This document shows positions 1 through 10,337 of a stretch of DNA of 64,000 nucleotides, piece after piece; position 1 is the first letter of the stretch; every line of letters starts with the position of its first letter. A program made the translations under genes and the position numbers. The notes beneath the pieces were generated by a model. The model ran no database searches, was not told the DNA's origin, and saw only the letters and a program-made list of their open reading frames with translations. Source of the stretch: Halobacillus hunanensis (lineage in GTDB: Bacteria; Bacillota; Bacilli; Bacillales; Halobacillaceae); assembly GCF_900166655.1 (NCBI RefSeq), contig NZ_FVZB01000007.1, forward strand, positions 868,001-932,000, written 5' to 3'.

Positions 1-1
1 T

Positions 2-448
<447 letters not shown>

Positions 449-523
449 TATATGAATTAGAACAAGGGTCATTTGGCGCTTGTATTTTTCATGGCGAATA
501 CCAGGTAAGGGGGTATGGGCAAA

Positions 524-757
524 ATGTTATCTAATGAAAAGCTTAACAGAATTAATGAACTAGCCAATAAATCAAAACAGGAAGGCCTAAATAAGGCTGA
601 AAAAGAGGAGCAGAAAAAGCTGCGTCAGGAATATTTAAAAAATGTTCGGAGCTCCTTTAAAAACCAGCTTAAGGGTATGACAGTTGTTGATCCAGAAGGC
701 AATGATGTTACACCGGAAAAGGTTAAAAAGATGCAGCAAAACGAGAAAAAGCATTAA
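524..757 (+). CDS. ynzC: YnzC, DUF896 small protein
   Basis: The product is a 77-residue, highly charged cytosolic protein of the DUF896 family. It carries the family's signature near the C-terminus (VVDPEGNDVTPEKVK) and a helical hairpin N-terminus. The ATG at 524 is preferred over the ATG at 515 because the AAGGGGG ribosome binding site (508-513) is 10 bases from 524 but almost touches 515, and 77 residues is the length I recall for B. subtilis YnzC. It follows yneB by 75 bases and is probably in the same SOS-type operon. Its molecular function is unknown. Confidence 0.85.
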   Translation: MLSNEKLNRINELANKSKQEGLNKAEKEEQKKLRQEYLKNVRSSFKNQLKGMTVVDPEGNDVTPEKVKKMQQNEKKH

Positions 758-763
758 CAAGGA

Positions 764-797
764 ATGCCGTACCGATTGAAGGGTGCGGTATTTTTGT
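764..797 (+). terminator. Rho-independent terminator after ynzC
   Basis: The arms ATGCCGTACC and GGGTGCGGTAT pair with two wobble pairs and are followed by TTTTTGTTT. It ends the yneB-ynzC unit before tkt. Confidence 0.7.
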
Positions 798-938
798 TTA
801 TCTTAGAGAAACTGGGGGAAAATACTTGAGAAGTTTAAGATAATTTGTAGAAAAACGATAACAATGCTTGTCACTTGTTCATTTTCATTATAGGATTATA
901 CATGGTACATATACGGAATTTGAAAGGAGAATGTTTAC

Positions 939-2945
939 ATGGCAGCAAGCCTTGAACAGACATCTATTAATACAATACGTACACTTACGATTGACGCAGT
1001 TGAAAAAGCACAATCGGGGCATCCGGGAATGCCGATGGGTGCCGCTCCAATGGCATATACACTTTGGACTCAATATATGAACCATAATCCGAAGAATTCG
1101 GACTGGTTCAACCGGGATCGTTTCGTTTTATCAGCGGGACATGGATCTATGCTTCTTTACAGTCTGCTGCATCTATCTGGCTATAATGTCACGATTGAGG
1201 ACATTAAATCGTTCCGTCAGTGGGATTCAAAAACCCCTGGTCATCCAGAAGTAGGCCATACTGATGGGGTAGAAGCCACCACTGGACCATTAGGTCAAGG
1301 AATTTCCATGGCCACGGGTATGGCGATGGCAGAAGCTCATCTGGCAGCTAAATATAATCGCGACAACTATAATGTTGTAGATCATTATACATTCTCCATT
1401 TGTGGCGATGGTGACTTGATGGAAGGCGTGTCTCAAGAGTCTGCTTCTTTAGCCGGGCATCTAGGGCTAGGGAAGTTAATCGTCCTTTATGATTCAAACG
1501 ATATTTCCTTAGACGGCGACTTAGATCGTTCCTTTAGTGAAAGTGTTGAAAAACGTTATGAAGCATACGGCTGGCAAGTCATTCGTGTTGAAGATGGTAC
1601 AGATACTGAAACCATTGCTCAAGCAATTGAGCAGGCCAAACAAAATACAGAGCAGCCCACCATGATTGAGGTTAAAACAGTGATCGGGTACGGCTCCCCT
1701 AATAAATCGGGTAAATCTGCTGCTCACGGTGCACCACTGGGAGAAGAAGAAATTACAGCCGCGAAACAGCATTACAACTGGGAGCACGAATCATTTCATG
1801 TACCGGATGAAGTTTATAATGACTTCAAATCAAAAGTACAGGAAAATGGTGAAGAAAAAGAAGCGCAGTGGAATGACCTTATGAAACAATACAAGGAAGC
1901 ATACCCTGAGCTTGGCAGGGAACTTGAGCAAGCCATCAATGGCGACCTTCCGGATAATTGGCAGGATAGTCTCCCATCGTTTACGGCTGGCGAAGATAGC
2001 CCGGCAACTCGTGCAGCTTCCGGAAAAGTTATCAACGCATTATCTAAAACAGTGCCTTACTTTTTTGGAGGAAGTGCTGATCTAGCCGGTTCTAACAAAA
2101 CAACAGTAGAAGGAGAAGAAGATTTCTCCCGCAACGATTATTCAGGCCGTAATGTTTGGTTTGGCGTCCGCGAATTTGCTATGGCTTGTGCGTTAAACGG
2201 CATGGCTCTTCATGGCGGTTTAAAGGTTTATGCTGGAACATTCTTTGTCTTTAGCGACTACTTGCGTCCTGCATTGCGCTTATCTGCTATCATGAATTTA
2301 CCTGTAAACTATGTATTCACTCATGACTCAGTAGCTGTTGGAGAAGACGGCCCAACTCATGAACCTGTTGAACAGCTTGCTTCCTTAAGAGCAATCCCGA
2401 ACCTATCACTGCTTCGTCCGGCAGATGGGAATGAGACAAGTGCTGCTTGGAGAGTTGCTCTTGAGTCAAATACGACACCTACAGCTCTAGTGCTGACACG
2501 TCAAGGATTGCCAACACTTGAAGGTACGAAAGAGAATGCCTATGAGGGCGTGAAGCGCGGAGCGTATATCCTTAGCGATTCTGATAAGGAAACGCCTGAT
2601 GGTATCTTGCTTGCTTCAGGGTCTGAAGTACAACTGGCAGTGAAGGCTCAATCAGAACTCAAGACAAAAGGGTATGACGTAAGAGTTGTGAGTATCCCAT
2701 CATTTGATCGCTTTAGGTCGCAAAACCAAGAATATCAAGAAAAGGTTTTACCAAATGCTGTTAGAAATCGTCTTGCTATTGAAATGGGAGCATCATTTGG
2801 CTGGGAGCGCTATGTAGGTCTTGATGGAGCTGTCATCGGAATTGATACATTCGGTGCATCAGCACCAGGAGACGAAGTCATTAAGAATTATGGCTTTACA
2901 GTAGAAAATGTCGTCAAACATGCTGAAAGTTTAATGAACAAGTAA
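939..2945 (+). CDS. tkt: Transketolase
   Basis: This 668-residue thiamine-diphosphate enzyme moves two-carbon ketol units between sugar phosphates in the non-oxidative pentose phosphate pathway. The N-terminal PP domain has [16 protein letters not shown] and the TPP/metal motif GDGDLMEG (residues 156-163). The central Pyr domain has the [19 protein letters not shown] region and the [12 protein letters not shown] segment. A C-terminal transketolase domain follows. Length is normal for the family. The ATG is preceded by GAAAGGAG with good spacing. It is a single-gene unit with its own terminator, in the B. subtilis position between ynzC and sirA. I see no anomaly. Confidence 0.97.
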   Translation: MAASLEQTSINTIRTLTIDAVEKAQSGHPGMPMGAAPMAYTLWTQYMNHNPKNSDWFNRDRFVLSAGHGSMLLYSLLHLSGYNVTIEDIKSFRQWDSKTPGHPEVGHTDGVEATTGPLGQGISMATGMAMAEAHLAAKYNRDNYNVVDHYTFSICGDGDLMEGVSQESASLAGHLGLGKLIVLYDSNDISLDGDLDRSFSESVEKRYEAYGWQVIRVEDGTDTETIAQAIEQAKQNTEQPTMIEVKTVIGYGSPNKSGKSAAHGAPLGEEEITAAKQHYNWEHESFHVPDEVYNDFKSKVQENGEEKEAQWNDLMKQYKEAYPELGRELEQAINGDLPDNWQDSLPSFTAGEDSPATRAASGKVINALSKTVPYFFGGSADLAGSNKTTVEGEEDFSRNDYSGRNVWFGVREFAMACALNGMALHGGLKVYAGTFFVFSDYLRPALRLSAIMNLPVNYVFTHDSVAVGEDGPTHEPVEQLASLRAIPNLSLLRPADGNETSAAWRVALESNTTPTALVLTRQGLPTLEGTKENAYEGVKRGAYILSDSDKETPDGILLASGSEVQLAVKAQSELKTKGYDVRVVSIPSFDRFRSQNQEYQEKVLPNAVRNRLAIEMGASFGWERYVGLDGAVIGIDTFGASAPGDEVIKNYGFTVENVVKHAESLMNK

Positions 2946-2955
2946 ATACAACAGC

Positions 2956-2999
2956 GGACTACTGCATGCTAGTATGCGGTAGTCCCCTTTTAAGTTTTT
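2956..2999 (+). terminator. Rho-independent terminator after tkt
   Basis: GGACTACTGCAT pairs with ATGCGGTAGTCC (one G-T wobble) around a short loop, followed by a T-rich tract (CCTTTTAAGTTTTT). Confidence 0.85.
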
Positions 3000-3094
3000 A
3001 TAATTCTGACAAAAATCGTAGATCAAGTAAGCCATAATGTGACAAATTATTCGCTCTATGCTCTGTATAATCGTGAGCAAGGAGTGATAGAGCT

Positions 3095-3520
3095 ATGCAT
3101 TTTGTCATTTATGCGATTAAACAAGAAGTGTGTGAACACTATTATTATAAAGTAGAATTAATTAAGCGATTTTTTGAAGAATGCTTACATGCCCCTCATT
3201 CAGGGTTGCTCCAAAAGCAATTAGATTATATAACGGAAGATTTTTCGTTCAAGCAATGGTTTGCGGATCGCTCTAATGGCTTGCGCAACACACCATTCTC
3301 TATTAATGCGAATGGGGAATTATTCAAACACGGGCAGAATTATGATATCATTATCAAAAAGAATAGCAGTTGTCTATTACAGTGTGACAGTCTCTGGCAA
3401 GCAGAACGAGTGTTATTTCAACCATTAAGGATGTGCGACCAGTCGTTTTTTATTGTAGAAGAAAGTGGAGAGCATTACGGGTGGATTTCCCCTCTTTCAA
3501 GTCAGCGTTTGTTATCGTAA
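3095..3520 (+). CDS. sirA: SirA, sporulation inhibitor of replication
   Basis: The 141-residue protein resembles B. subtilis SirA (YneE, 148 aa), which binds DnaA domain I early in sporulation and blocks new rounds of replication. Features recalled from the family and seen here are the IKQEVCEHYYYK start, the QLDYITEDF segment and the EHYGWISPL C-terminus. It lies between tkt and yneF exactly as in B. subtilis. Start: ATG 3095 with AAGGAG upstream. A TGTATAAT -10-like element lies about 30 bases before the start. SirA is Spo0A-controlled in B. subtilis, but I could not identify a clean 0A box here. Similarity to SirA is moderate, so position adds much of the confidence. Confidence 0.85.
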   Translation: MHFVIYAIKQEVCEHYYYKVELIKRFFEECLHAPHSGLLQKQLDYITEDFSFKQWFADRSNGLRNTPFSINANGELFKHGQNYDIIIKKNSSCLLQCDSLWQAERVLFQPLRMCDQSFFIVEESGEHYGWISPLSSQRLLS

Positions 3521-3594
3521 AATGTTCTATTGTATTACTGTGAGCATTTTACTATACTGTTATGGGAGACCAAACGAAGGAGGAAGACGAAGAG

Positions 3595-3822
3595 ATGACT
3601 TTAGGCATAGTTTGGGTTATTATCATTGCCGTCTTGGCCCTCGTAGGTGGAGTAGCCTTGGGCTTTTTCATCGCGAGAAAATATATGATGAACTATTTAA
3701 AGAAGAACCCGCCAATTAATGAACAAATGTTGCGTACGATGATGATGCAGATGGGACAGAAGCCATCACAGAAGAAGATCAATCAAATGATGCGGGCTAT
3801 GAACAATCAGCAGAACAAATAA
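3595..3822 (+). CDS. yneF: YneF, UPF0154 single-pass membrane protein
   Basis: The 75-residue protein has one N-terminal transmembrane helix (about residues 3-25, ending [13 protein letters not shown]) followed by a basic, methionine-rich cytosolic tail with the family pattern [12 protein letters not shown] and [13 protein letters not shown]. The start at 3595 is preferred to an in-frame ATG at 3562: it has the AAGGAGG site upstream (spacing about 11) and gives the usual family length and N-terminus. Function is unknown. Gene order with sirA and ccdA is conserved. Confidence 0.9.
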   Translation: MTLGIVWVIIIAVLALVGGVALGFFIARKYMMNYLKKNPPINEQMLRTMMMQMGQKPSQKKINQMMRAMNNQQNK

Positions 3823-3831
3823 CAAGTAGAG

Positions 3832-3868
3832 ACCTTCTCTTTCATACCATATGAAGAGAAGGTTTTTT
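3832..3868 (+). terminator. Rho-independent terminator after yneF
   Basis: ACCTTCTCTT pairs with AAGAGAAGGT, extended by TCAT/ATGA, and is followed by TTTTTTG. Confidence 0.9.
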
Positions 3869-3991
3869 GTGGATGGCTGAGTTTGTGAAGAGGATATGGG
3901 CATACTTCATGATATGTTCACATCTGATTCATCGTTTTTTAAATGCTGATTTGATACAATTAGGTTCGAGTCTATAATGGGGGGCCGTGTT

Positions 3992-4696
3992 ATGACAGAT
4001 GTGAATATTTTGTTAGCTTTTGGAGCGGGCTTTCTTTCTTTTATATCACCATGTGTTTTACCTTTGTATCCTGTTTTTCTTTCCTACATAACTGGAATGA
4101 GCGTAAGTGAGTTAAAAGAAGATAATGGTATGCTAAAGAAAAGAAGTATGGTTCATACCATTCTATTCTTGCTCGGCTTTACTACGATTTTTCTGATCTT
4201 AGGTTTTTCTGGGTCGTTATTTTCTCAATTTTTCATCCAAAACGAAGCCATCATCAGAAGGTTGGGAGCTATTCTAGTGATTTTCTTTGGTTTTGTGATT
4301 ATCGGGGTATTTAATTTTAAATTCCTCATGCAGGATCATAAGATCACTTTTAAAAACCGGCCTGCCGGCTATATAGGTTCTTTTATTATTGGACTTACTT
4401 TCTCGTTAGGCTGGACGCCTTGCATGGGACCGATCTTAGCTGCTGTACTGGGACTGGCTTCAAACAGTCCAGAGTTATTTCTCGTTATGATGGTTTCCTA
4501 TTCCTTAGGTTTTTCTATTCCTTTTTTCGTTCTATCCTTCTTTGTTGGAAAATTAGACTGGATTAAACGACACAGCGGTAAAATTATGAAAATTGGTGGA
4601 TATATTATGATTTTGATGGGAATTGCTTTGTATTTTGATTGGATGGCGAAGCTGACTTCTTATCTTGCTGGTTTATTTGGGTTCCAAGGCTTGTAA
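3992..4696 (+). CDS. ccdA: CcdA, thiol-disulfide transporter for cytochrome c biogenesis
   Basis: CcdA (DsbD-like core) carries reducing equivalents from cytosolic thioredoxin across the membrane to extracytoplasmic thioredoxin-like proteins such as ResA and StoA, needed for cytochrome c maturation and spore cortex formation. The 234-residue sequence has six predicted membrane helices and the two redox cysteines in the conserved contexts FISPCVLPLYP and GWTPCMGPILA. Start: ATG 3992 is chosen over an in-frame ATG at 3977 because a GGGGGG site lies just upstream of it and because the family begins close to this point. ccdC lies downstream, and an mrpB-like gene sits between them. A TlpA-like partner candidate is at 9519-10121. 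Confidence 0.93.
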   Translation: MTDVNILLAFGAGFLSFISPCVLPLYPVFLSYITGMSVSELKEDNGMLKKRSMVHTILFLLGFTTIFLILGFSGSLFSQFFIQNEAIIRRLGAILVIFFGFVIIGVFNFKFLMQDHKITFKNRPAGYIGSFIIGLTFSLGWTPCMGPILAAVLGLASNSPELFLVMMVSYSLGFSIPFFVLSFFVGKLDWIKRHSGKIMKIGGYIMILMGIALYFDWMAKLTSYLAGLFGFQGL

Positions 4697-4761
4697 ATCG
4701 TAGCATTTCAATGGATTTTATATTATGATGAAGATATTGAAACTGTATAAGGAGTTTATTT

Positions 4762-5190
4762 ATGATTAGGACGAATGATTTAATTTTAAGAACAACTACC
4801 TCTCTTATTGCGTTCATCCTGTTCGGGTTCTCAGCTTATTTATTTTTTGCGGGACACAACGCGCCAGGAGGAGGTTTCATCGGCGGATTGATGGCTGCTG
4901 CAGCACTAGTCTTGATGTACATGGCATATGGGCTTAAAGCAATGGAGAAGGTAATTCGTGTTAACTTTCGGTATATGATCTTTACTGGATTATTAATTGC
5001 TGTTGCTACAGGGGTCGGATCATTTATATTTGGAGAACCTTTTTTAAGTCACACGTTTGCCTATTTTCAGCTGCCTGTTCTAGGCCGGACAGAGCTTGCT
5101 ACAGCCCTGTTATTTGATTTAGGTGTGTATTTGACGGTAATCGGGATTTCCATGACAATTATTTTGGCTGTGGCAGAGGACCGGGAATAA
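4762..5190 (+). CDS. mrpB: Lone MrpB/MnhB-type Na+/H+ antiporter subunit
   Basis: The 142-residue protein has four predicted membrane helices and the MrpB hallmarks FAGHNAPGGGFIGGL and GRTELATALLFDLGVYL. Length matches a free-standing subunit B. In Mrp (Mnh, Sha) antiporters, MrpB is one of six or seven obligately co-assembled subunits encoded by one operon. Here no other mrp gene is present: the neighbours are ccdA (66 bases upstream) and ccdC (113 bases downstream). Start ATG 4762 has AAGGAG at good spacing. It may be an accessory or replacement subunit for an Mrp complex encoded elsewhere, or a repurposed protein. Family call is firm; role is inferred. Confidence 0.88.
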   Translation: MIRTNDLILRTTTSLIAFILFGFSAYLFFAGHNAPGGGFIGGLMAAAALVLMYMAYGLKAMEKVIRVNFRYMIFTGLLIAVATGVGSFIFGEPFLSHTFAYFQLPVLGRTELATALLFDLGVYLTVIGISMTIILAVAEDRE

Positions 5191-5302
5191 CTTTCGCTAA
5201 AGAGAATCTAAATTGCAGGGATTTTGCCGGCTCTTTAGTGAAGAGTACTCCATGTTTATTGAGCAAAATTGATCAGGAATAGGAAGAAAGAGTGAAAACT
5301 TT

Positions 5303-5764
5303 ATGTTTTGGATAATTTCAAGCACAGTAGTAGCCGCATGTATGGCCACGGTCATGATTTTTGTTCGTCTACGGGCATCTAAAAAGCCTGCCAGCGTAAA
5401 GAAAATCATTTTACCGCCGCTTTTTATGAGTACAGGGGCCTTCATGTTTTTCTTTCCAGTCTTTCGCGTAGAGTGGGGGCAAGTTGCAGAGGCTGTTTTA
5501 GTAGGTGTGATCTTTTCGGTTTTTCTGATCCGCACCTCAAAATTTGAAGTAAGGGAAGATAACATCTATTTAAAGCCTTCAAAAGCATTTGTAGTTATTT
5601 TATTTGGGTTACTGATTTTACGTATCATCCTTAAGTTAATTATAGGTCAGACTATAGCTTTTGGGGAAATGAGCGGTATGTTTTTTCTGCTTGCTTTTGG
5701 AATGATCGTTACATGGCGTCTGGCTATGTTAAGACAATACTTACAGTTAGAGAAAACGTTATAA
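5303..5764 (+). CDS. ccdC: CcdC-family membrane protein (YneJ)
   Basis: The 153-residue protein has four to five predicted membrane helices and a conserved short loop IRTSKFEVREDNIYLKPSKAF between the second and third pairs. This matches the CcdC (YneJ, DUF1453) family located downstream of ccdA in B. subtilis, where a separate response-regulator-like gene, ccdB, intervenes. Here ccdB is absent and mrpB takes that place. CcdC's biochemical role is unknown; B. subtilis mutants were reported not to need it for cytochrome c. The ATG at 5303 has an upstream GGAAGAAAGAG purine tract. Confidence 0.85.
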   Translation: MFWIISSTVVAACMATVMIFVRLRASKKPASVKKIILPPLFMSTGAFMFFFPVFRVEWGQVAEAVLVGVIFSVFLIRTSKFEVREDNIYLKPSKAFVVILFGLLILRIILKLIIGQTIAFGEMSGMFFLLAFGMIVTWRLAMLRQYLQLEKTL

Positions 5765-5775
5765 GCAGCAAATGT

Positions 5776-5805
5776 GAAAGCCTCCTAGGAGGTTTTCTTC
5801 TTTTA
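5776..5805 (+). terminator. Rho-independent terminator after ccdC
   Basis: AAGCCTCC / GGAGGTTTT with TA at the centre, followed by TTCTTCTTTT. Confidence 0.75.
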
Positions 5806-5819
5806 GACTAAGCGAAATT

Positions 5820-5858
5820 AAAAAAGATCGTACCGTGTTTAGCGGTCCGATCTTTTTT
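5820..5858 (-). terminator. Terminator of yneK, usable from both strands
   Basis: AAAAAAGATCG pairs with CGATCTTTTTT, with internal TACC/GGT pairing. It runs into the yneK stop codon and gives a T run on either strand. Confidence 0.8.
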
Positions 5859-6285
5859 ATCGTTCAAACAAAGGTTGATAGGGGGTAATATCGATATCTT
5901 TTTCTTTTAGCTTCTTGATGAGAAATTTGTGATCCCGTTTAGGAGTCGCGAGAATATAGCCTTCTATGATTACATCCTGCGTAATTTTAGAGCATCTCTT
6001 TTCCAGGGCCACCTGCCCAATTCTGCCCGCAATCTTCTGTTTGGCTATATCACGGAAGAGCTCGGGCACAGGACTCACAAGTTCTTCAAGCAAGGCTTTT
6101 TGCTCGGTGTTCCACATGTGAATGGTTTGTTCAATATAATGTTCTTCCCAGTCGATCGTCGACTTACCATCTTCTTTCGGCATCCGTTTAAGGAATTTAC
6201 GGAACATAAAAAAGCCGCCAATTCCCATGAGAACAACCATGATGACAATCCACCCGATAATAAATAGGGCAAAGCCACCTGACAT
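5857..6285 (-). CDS. yneK: YneK-type DUF2621 membrane protein
   Basis: The product is 142 residues with one N-terminal transmembrane helix (about 5-28) followed by the conserved FRKFLKRMPKEDGKSTIDW segment and a soluble helical domain ending with the EGYILATPKRDHKFL motif. It matches B. subtilis YneK (DUF2621), which sits next to ccdC there as well. Start at 6285 is chosen because AGGTGA lies just upstream and this puts the membrane helix at the N-terminus; an in-frame start at 6360 would add 25 residues without a good ribosome binding site. Function is unknown. Transcribed toward ccdC, convergent. Confidence 0.85.
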   Translation of the reverse strand: MSGGFALFIIGWIVIMVVLMGIGGFFMFRKFLKRMPKEDGKSTIDWEEHYIEQTIHMWNTEQKALLEELVSPVPELFRDIAKQKIAGRIGQVALEKRCSKITQDVIIEGYILATPKRDHKFLIKKLKEKDIDITPYQPLFER

Positions 6286-6556
6286 ACAATCACCTGTTTC
6301 GTTTTTTATGCTTATTCTTTCTACTACTCTAATTATAAAAGCATTGTCAAAGAAAGACAAGCAGTGATCTTGTGAGAAAACTTTCGCTATACTAATAATG
6401 GCGTCTAAATATTTTACATATTAATCGTTTTCATTTAAAATAGATGGTGCCTATTTGTGAACTTTCGCGAAAAAAGGAAGCAAATGTACAAATTTGGGGA
6501 ATGGGGATGCTGATATACAGCTCACCATTTAATTTTGATGAGGGGGTAAAAGGAAT

Positions 6557-9262
6557 ATGGCTAACAGCGCATTTAATGCTCGCAAACAATTCGACTTAAA
6601 TGGCAAAACGTACAACTACTACGACTTAAAAGCCTTAGAAGATGCGGGACATGGCAAGATTTCCCGTCTGCCTTTCTCCATTCGTATTCTGCTTGAGTCT
6701 CTGCTCCGTCAACATGATGGACGTGTGATTCAGGATAGTCACGTGGAGAGTCTAGCAAACTGGGGAACTAGTAAAGCAAAAGGGGAAGATGTTCCATTTA
6801 AACCTTCCCGTGTTATTTTACAGGACTTCACAGGGGTTCCGGCTGTTGTTGACCTTGCTTCACTTCGTAAGGCAATGGTTGATATGGGAGGAAGCCCAGA
6901 TGAAATCAACCCAGAAGTACCGGTGGATCTAGTTATTGACCACTCTGTACAAGTTGATAAATATGGTACGGCTGATTCATTGAACATTAATATGGAATTA
7001 GAATTCGAACGAAATCAGGAGCGTTATGAGTTCCTTCACTGGGCTCAGAAGGCATTTAATAACTACCGTGCTGTTCCGCCTGCAACTGGAATCGTTCACC
7101 AAGTAAACTTAGAATACATTGCAAATGTCGTTCATGCGAAAGAGAACGATGAAGGCACTGTTGATACTTATCCAGATACACTTGTCGGTACAGACTCCCA
7201 TACAACTATGATCAATGGTCTTGGTGTCCTAGGATGGGGTGTTGGTGGTATTGAAGCAGAAGCAGGAATGCTTGGCCAGCCATCTTACTTCCCTGCACCA
7301 GAAGTTATTGGAGTGAAGCTGAACGGCAGCTTCCCACAAGGTACTACTGCAACAGACTTAGCGCTCAAAGTTACACAGAAGCTGAGAGAACAGAATGTTG
7401 TTGGTAAATTCGTTGAATTCTTCGGACCTGGCTTGCAGGAAATGCCGCTTGCTGATCGTGCGACGATTTCAAACATGGCACCAGAATATGGGGCTACTTG
7501 TGGTTTCTTTCCAGTAGATGGCGAATCTCTAGAATATATGCGTTTGACAGGCCGCAGTGAAGAACAGATTGAGCTTGTTGAAAAGTATTGTAAAGAAAAC
7601 AACCTCTGGTATGATCCATCTCAGGAAGATCCAGAATTTACATCGCTAGTGGAAATTGAATTAAGTGAGCTTGAACCTAACCTATCAGGTCCTAAGCGTC
7701 CGCAAGATTTAATCCCGCTTTCTCAAATGAAGGAATCATTTAACAAAGCAATTACTGGCCCAGCAGGTAACCATGGCTTTGGTCTAGATGAGTCTGAATT
7801 TGATAAAGAAGCTGAAGTGAAATTCGAAAACGGCAAGAAAGCTGTAATGAAGACAGGAGCACTGGCTATTGCAGCGATTACATCTTGTACAAACACTTCA
7901 AACCCGCACGTTATGCTAGGTGCTGGCTTAGTAGCTAAAAAGGCAACTGAAAAAGGTCTTGAAGTGCCTGAATATGTGAAAACTTCACTAGCACCAGGTT
8001 CTAAAGTTGTTACGCGCTACCTTGAAGATTCAGGGTTAATGCCTTACTTAAACCAATTAGGGTTTAACCTTGTAGGGTACGGTTGTACGACATGTATCGG
8101 TAACTCTGGTCCATTGCTTCCTGAAATTGAAAAGGCGATTGCCGATAGTGATCTGACGGCATCATCCGTTCTTTCAGGAAACCGTAACTTTGAAGGACGT
8201 ATCCACCCGCTAGTCAAAGCAAACTATTTGGCTTCTCCGCCGCTAGTTGTTGCTTATGCCCTTGCCGGTACGGTTGATATCGATCTCAAGAAAGAAGCGC
8301 TAGGTACGGATAAAGATGGCGAACCTGTGTACTTTGATGATATCTGGCCTACACAAGAGGAGATCAAAGCTGAAATTTCTCGTGCAGTAACACCTGAAAT
8401 TTTCCGTAAAGAGTATGAAAATGTCTTTAACTCTAACGAGAAGTGGAATGAAATCGATACAACAGACGAACCGCTTTACGACTGGGACGGAGAATCTACT
8501 TATATCCAGAACCCGCCTTTCTTTGAAGGGTTGTCCCGTGACCCAGAAACGGTTAAACCCCTTTCTGGTATGCGTGTAGTGGGTAAATTCGGCGATTCTG
8601 TTACAACCGACCATATTTCTCCAGCTGGTGCAATTCCAAAAGATATGCCTGCAGGAGAGTATTTACAGGAAAAGGATGTCTCACCGCGAAACTTTAACTC
8701 CTACGGTTCTCGTCGAGGTAACCATGAAGTAATGATGCGCGGAACATTTGCGAACATCCGTATTCGTAACCAATTAGCTCCTGGTACCGAAGGCGGGTTC
8801 ACTACGTACTGGCCGACAGAAGAAGTAATGCCGATTTACACTGCAGCAATGAAATATAAAGAGGATCAAACACCTCTTGCTGTGATTGCTGGCGATGATT
8901 ACGGCATGGGGAGCTCCCGTGACTGGGCCGCTAAAGGAACAGATCTTCTTGGCATTAAAACGGTTATAGCCCAAAGCTTTGAACGCATTCACCGTTCTAA
9001 CCTTGTCATGATGGGCGTACTGCCATTGCAGTTTAAAGATGGAGATACGATCGATTCACTAGGATTAACAGGTCGCGAATCCATCGATGTTCAGATTGAC
9101 GAATCTGTTAAGCCGCACGACTTAGTGAAAGTAACGGCTACGGATGAAGAGGGTAACAAGAAAGAATTTGAAGTTATTGCCCGTTTCGATAGTGAAGTAG
9201 AAGTAGATTACTATCGTCATGGCGGAATTCTTCAAATGGTACTACGAAATAAATTAAGCTAA
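6557..9262 (+). CDS. citB: Aconitate hydratase (aconitase A)
   Basis: The 901-residue enzyme isomerises citrate to isocitrate in the TCA cycle through a [4Fe-4S] cluster. Cluster ligands are visible at Cys444 ([11 protein letters not shown]) and Cys510 and Cys513 ([11 protein letters not shown]). Other family motifs are [30 protein letters not shown] and, in the swivelling C-terminal domain, [16 protein letters not shown]. Length is that of Gram-positive citB. The ATG follows GATGAGGGGGT. The B. subtilis protein is also an RNA-binding regulator when the cluster is lost. The 271-base upstream region lacks a CcpC dyad that I could recognise. A second citrate-pathway gene, citA, is at 49.8 kb. 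Confidence 0.97.
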   Translation: MANSAFNARKQFDLNGKTYNYYDLKALEDAGHGKISRLPFSIRILLESLLRQHDGRVIQDSHVESLANWGTSKAKGEDVPFKPSRVILQDFTGVPAVVDLASLRKAMVDMGGSPDEINPEVPVDLVIDHSVQVDKYGTADSLNINMELEFERNQERYEFLHWAQKAFNNYRAVPPATGIVHQVNLEYIANVVHAKENDEGTVDTYPDTLVGTDSHTTMINGLGVLGWGVGGIEAEAGMLGQPSYFPAPEVIGVKLNGSFPQGTTATDLALKVTQKLREQNVVGKFVEFFGPGLQEMPLADRATISNMAPEYGATCGFFPVDGESLEYMRLTGRSEEQIELVEKYCKENNLWYDPSQEDPEFTSLVEIELSELEPNLSGPKRPQDLIPLSQMKESFNKAITGPAGNHGFGLDESEFDKEAEVKFENGKKAVMKTGALAIAAITSCTNTSNPHVMLGAGLVAKKATEKGLEVPEYVKTSLAPGSKVVTRYLEDSGLMPYLNQLGFNLVGYGCTTCIGNSGPLLPEIEKAIADSDLTASSVLSGNRNFEGRIHPLVKANYLASPPLVVAYALAGTVDIDLKKEALGTDKDGEPVYFDDIWPTQEEIKAEISRAVTPEIFRKEYENVFNSNEKWNEIDTTDEPLYDWDGESTYIQNPPFFEGLSRDPETVKPLSGMRVVGKFGDSVTTDHISPAGAIPKDMPAGEYLQEKDVSPRNFNSYGSRRGNHEVMMRGTFANIRIRNQLAPGTEGGFTTYWPTEEVMPIYTAAMKYKEDQTPLAVIAGDDYGMGSSRDWAAKGTDLLGIKTVIAQSFERIHRSNLVMMGVLPLQFKDGDTIDSLGLTGRESIDVQIDESVKPHDLVKVTATDEEGNKKEFEVIARFDSEVEVDYYRHGGILQMVLRNKLS

Positions 9263-9271
9263 ATAGCTTCT

Positions 9272-9307
9272 AAAAAGGTCCGCTCGTACTTGAGCGGATC
9301 TTTTTTA
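9272..9307 (+). terminator. Rho-independent terminator after citB
   Basis: GGTCCGCTC pairs with GAGCGGATC, followed by TTTTTTA. Confidence 0.9.
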
Positions 9308-9518
9308 TGAAATATTTTCAAACAATAAGCATCAAAGCTTTACAAAGCACTGATATGGTTTATATTGTTATGTATGAGAAATCACTTTACCGACTGTATT
9401 ATTATAATTTAGCCTATAACTATTTTGTTTCAATAGGCATGTCTGCTAATTCGCTATGATATGTATAAGTAGAAGCGTCCTTTCTATATATGATCAATAC
9501 TTAAAGGATGGGTGATGA

Positions 9519-10121
9519 ATGGGAAAACAAATCGGTGCGGGACTCTTTTTAATTGTATTACTAGGTGTGGTAGTTTTTAATATATTTACAGAAGAAGACA
9601 GGGATCCTGCTGCAGATGAGACTGCTGAGTATAATGTTTCAGGTGATCCTTCACAGGAAGGGACGGCCATCACGCCGCCGAACGCCCCTGACGGCCTTGA
9701 AGTGGGCGAAAAAGCTCCTGATTTCACGTTAAAGACGCTCGATGGAGAAACGTTGAGTTTATCTGATTTACGCGGCCAAAAAGTTATGTTGAACTTTTGG
9801 GCCACATGGTGTCCTCCATGCCGTGAAGAAATGCCAAGAATGGAAAAGTTCCATCAACAATATGGTGACGAAATTAAGATTGTTGCTGTAAATGCCACCG
9901 GATCTGAGAGCAGTATAAATAAAGTAGAAAAATATATCCAGGAAGGAGGCTACACTTTTTCAGTTGTCTTGGATAAAGAACTAAGTGTGAATAACGATTA
10001 TCAAGCTATTGCCCTTCCGACTACGTACTTTATTGGAACAGATGGTGTTATTCAGCAGCCGCGTAAAGTAGGTCCGATGAGTTATGACTACATGGTAGAA
10101 ATGATGAATACATTAAAATAG
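9519..10121 (+). CDS. yneN: Membrane-anchored TlpA/ResA-like thiol-disulfide oxidoreductase (YneN)
   Basis: The 200-residue protein has an N-terminal signal-anchor (about 4-23), a ~40-residue acidic linker and an AhpC/TSA-Redoxin type thioredoxin fold. The active site is WCPPC (Trp97 to Cys101), followed by the cis-proline region ALPTTYFIGTDG. The WCPPC tetrad is typical of TlpA/ResA proteins that reduce apocytochrome c or other exported thiols after receiving electrons from CcdA. Position after citB matches B. subtilis yneN. Start ATG 9519 follows GGATGGGTGATGA. Actual substrate is not known. ccdA at 3992 is the likely electron donor. Confidence 0.88.
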   Translation: MGKQIGAGLFLIVLLGVVVFNIFTEEDRDPAADETAEYNVSGDPSQEGTAITPPNAPDGLEVGEKAPDFTLKTLDGETLSLSDLRGQKVMLNFWATWCPPCREEMPRMEKFHQQYGDEIKIVAVNATGSESSINKVEKYIQEGGYTFSVVLDKELSVNNDYQAIALPTTYFIGTDGVIQQPRKVGPMSYDYMVEMMNTLK

Positions 10122-10173
10122 GAATATTTTGTTTAAATTATGGGAATCCTTTGTTCTTAAAGGAGAGATTCTC

Positions 10174-10317
10174 ATGAGAAGAAAACACAAATTATCCTAT
10201 AGCGAACAAGTTCAGGAAAATATTCGTTTAATTAAAGAAGACGAAAAGTTATTGGACCAAATCGAAGAAAGAATTGAACAGCGTCACCATAAACGTATAA
10301 AGCAGATCCCTTCATAA
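10174..10317 (+). CDS. Small basic protein of FbpB type
   Basis: This encodes 47 residues, very basic, beginning MRRKHKLSYSEQVQEN and made of one predicted helix with the pattern LDQIEERIEQRHHKRIK. It resembles the FbpB family of small basic proteins, which in B. subtilis are Fur-controlled and help the FsrA sRNA act on targets during iron limitation. Start 10174 has AAAGGAGAG at correct spacing; a longer frame back to 10129 has no such site. It follows yneN by 52 bases and ends in a terminator. I see no Fur box here. Family assignment is tentative because the protein is so short. Confidence 0.65.
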   Translation: MRRKHKLSYSEQVQENIRLIKEDEKLLDQIEERIEQRHHKRIKQIPS

Positions 10318-10337
10318 TAGAGGGATCTGCTTTTTCT
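10300..10337 (+). terminator. Rho-independent terminator overlapping the small-protein stop codon
   Basis: AGCAGATCCCT pairs with AGGGATCTGCT and is followed by TTTTCTT. Confidence 0.88.

Noticed and set aside
3001-3094. Possible Spo0A box before sirA (TGACAAA-like sequences)
   Set aside because: The best matches deviate from TGTCGAA at two or more positions; not enough to call a site.
6286-6556. CcpC or CodY sites in the citB leader
   Set aside because: I looked for the ATAA-N7-TTAT dyad and a CodY box and found no convincing match in this 271-base gap.
9370-9459. 29-codon ORF beginning MYEKSLYRLYYYN between citB and yneN
   Set aside because: No ribosome binding site, no terminator, and no resemblance to spore proteins I would expect near citB.
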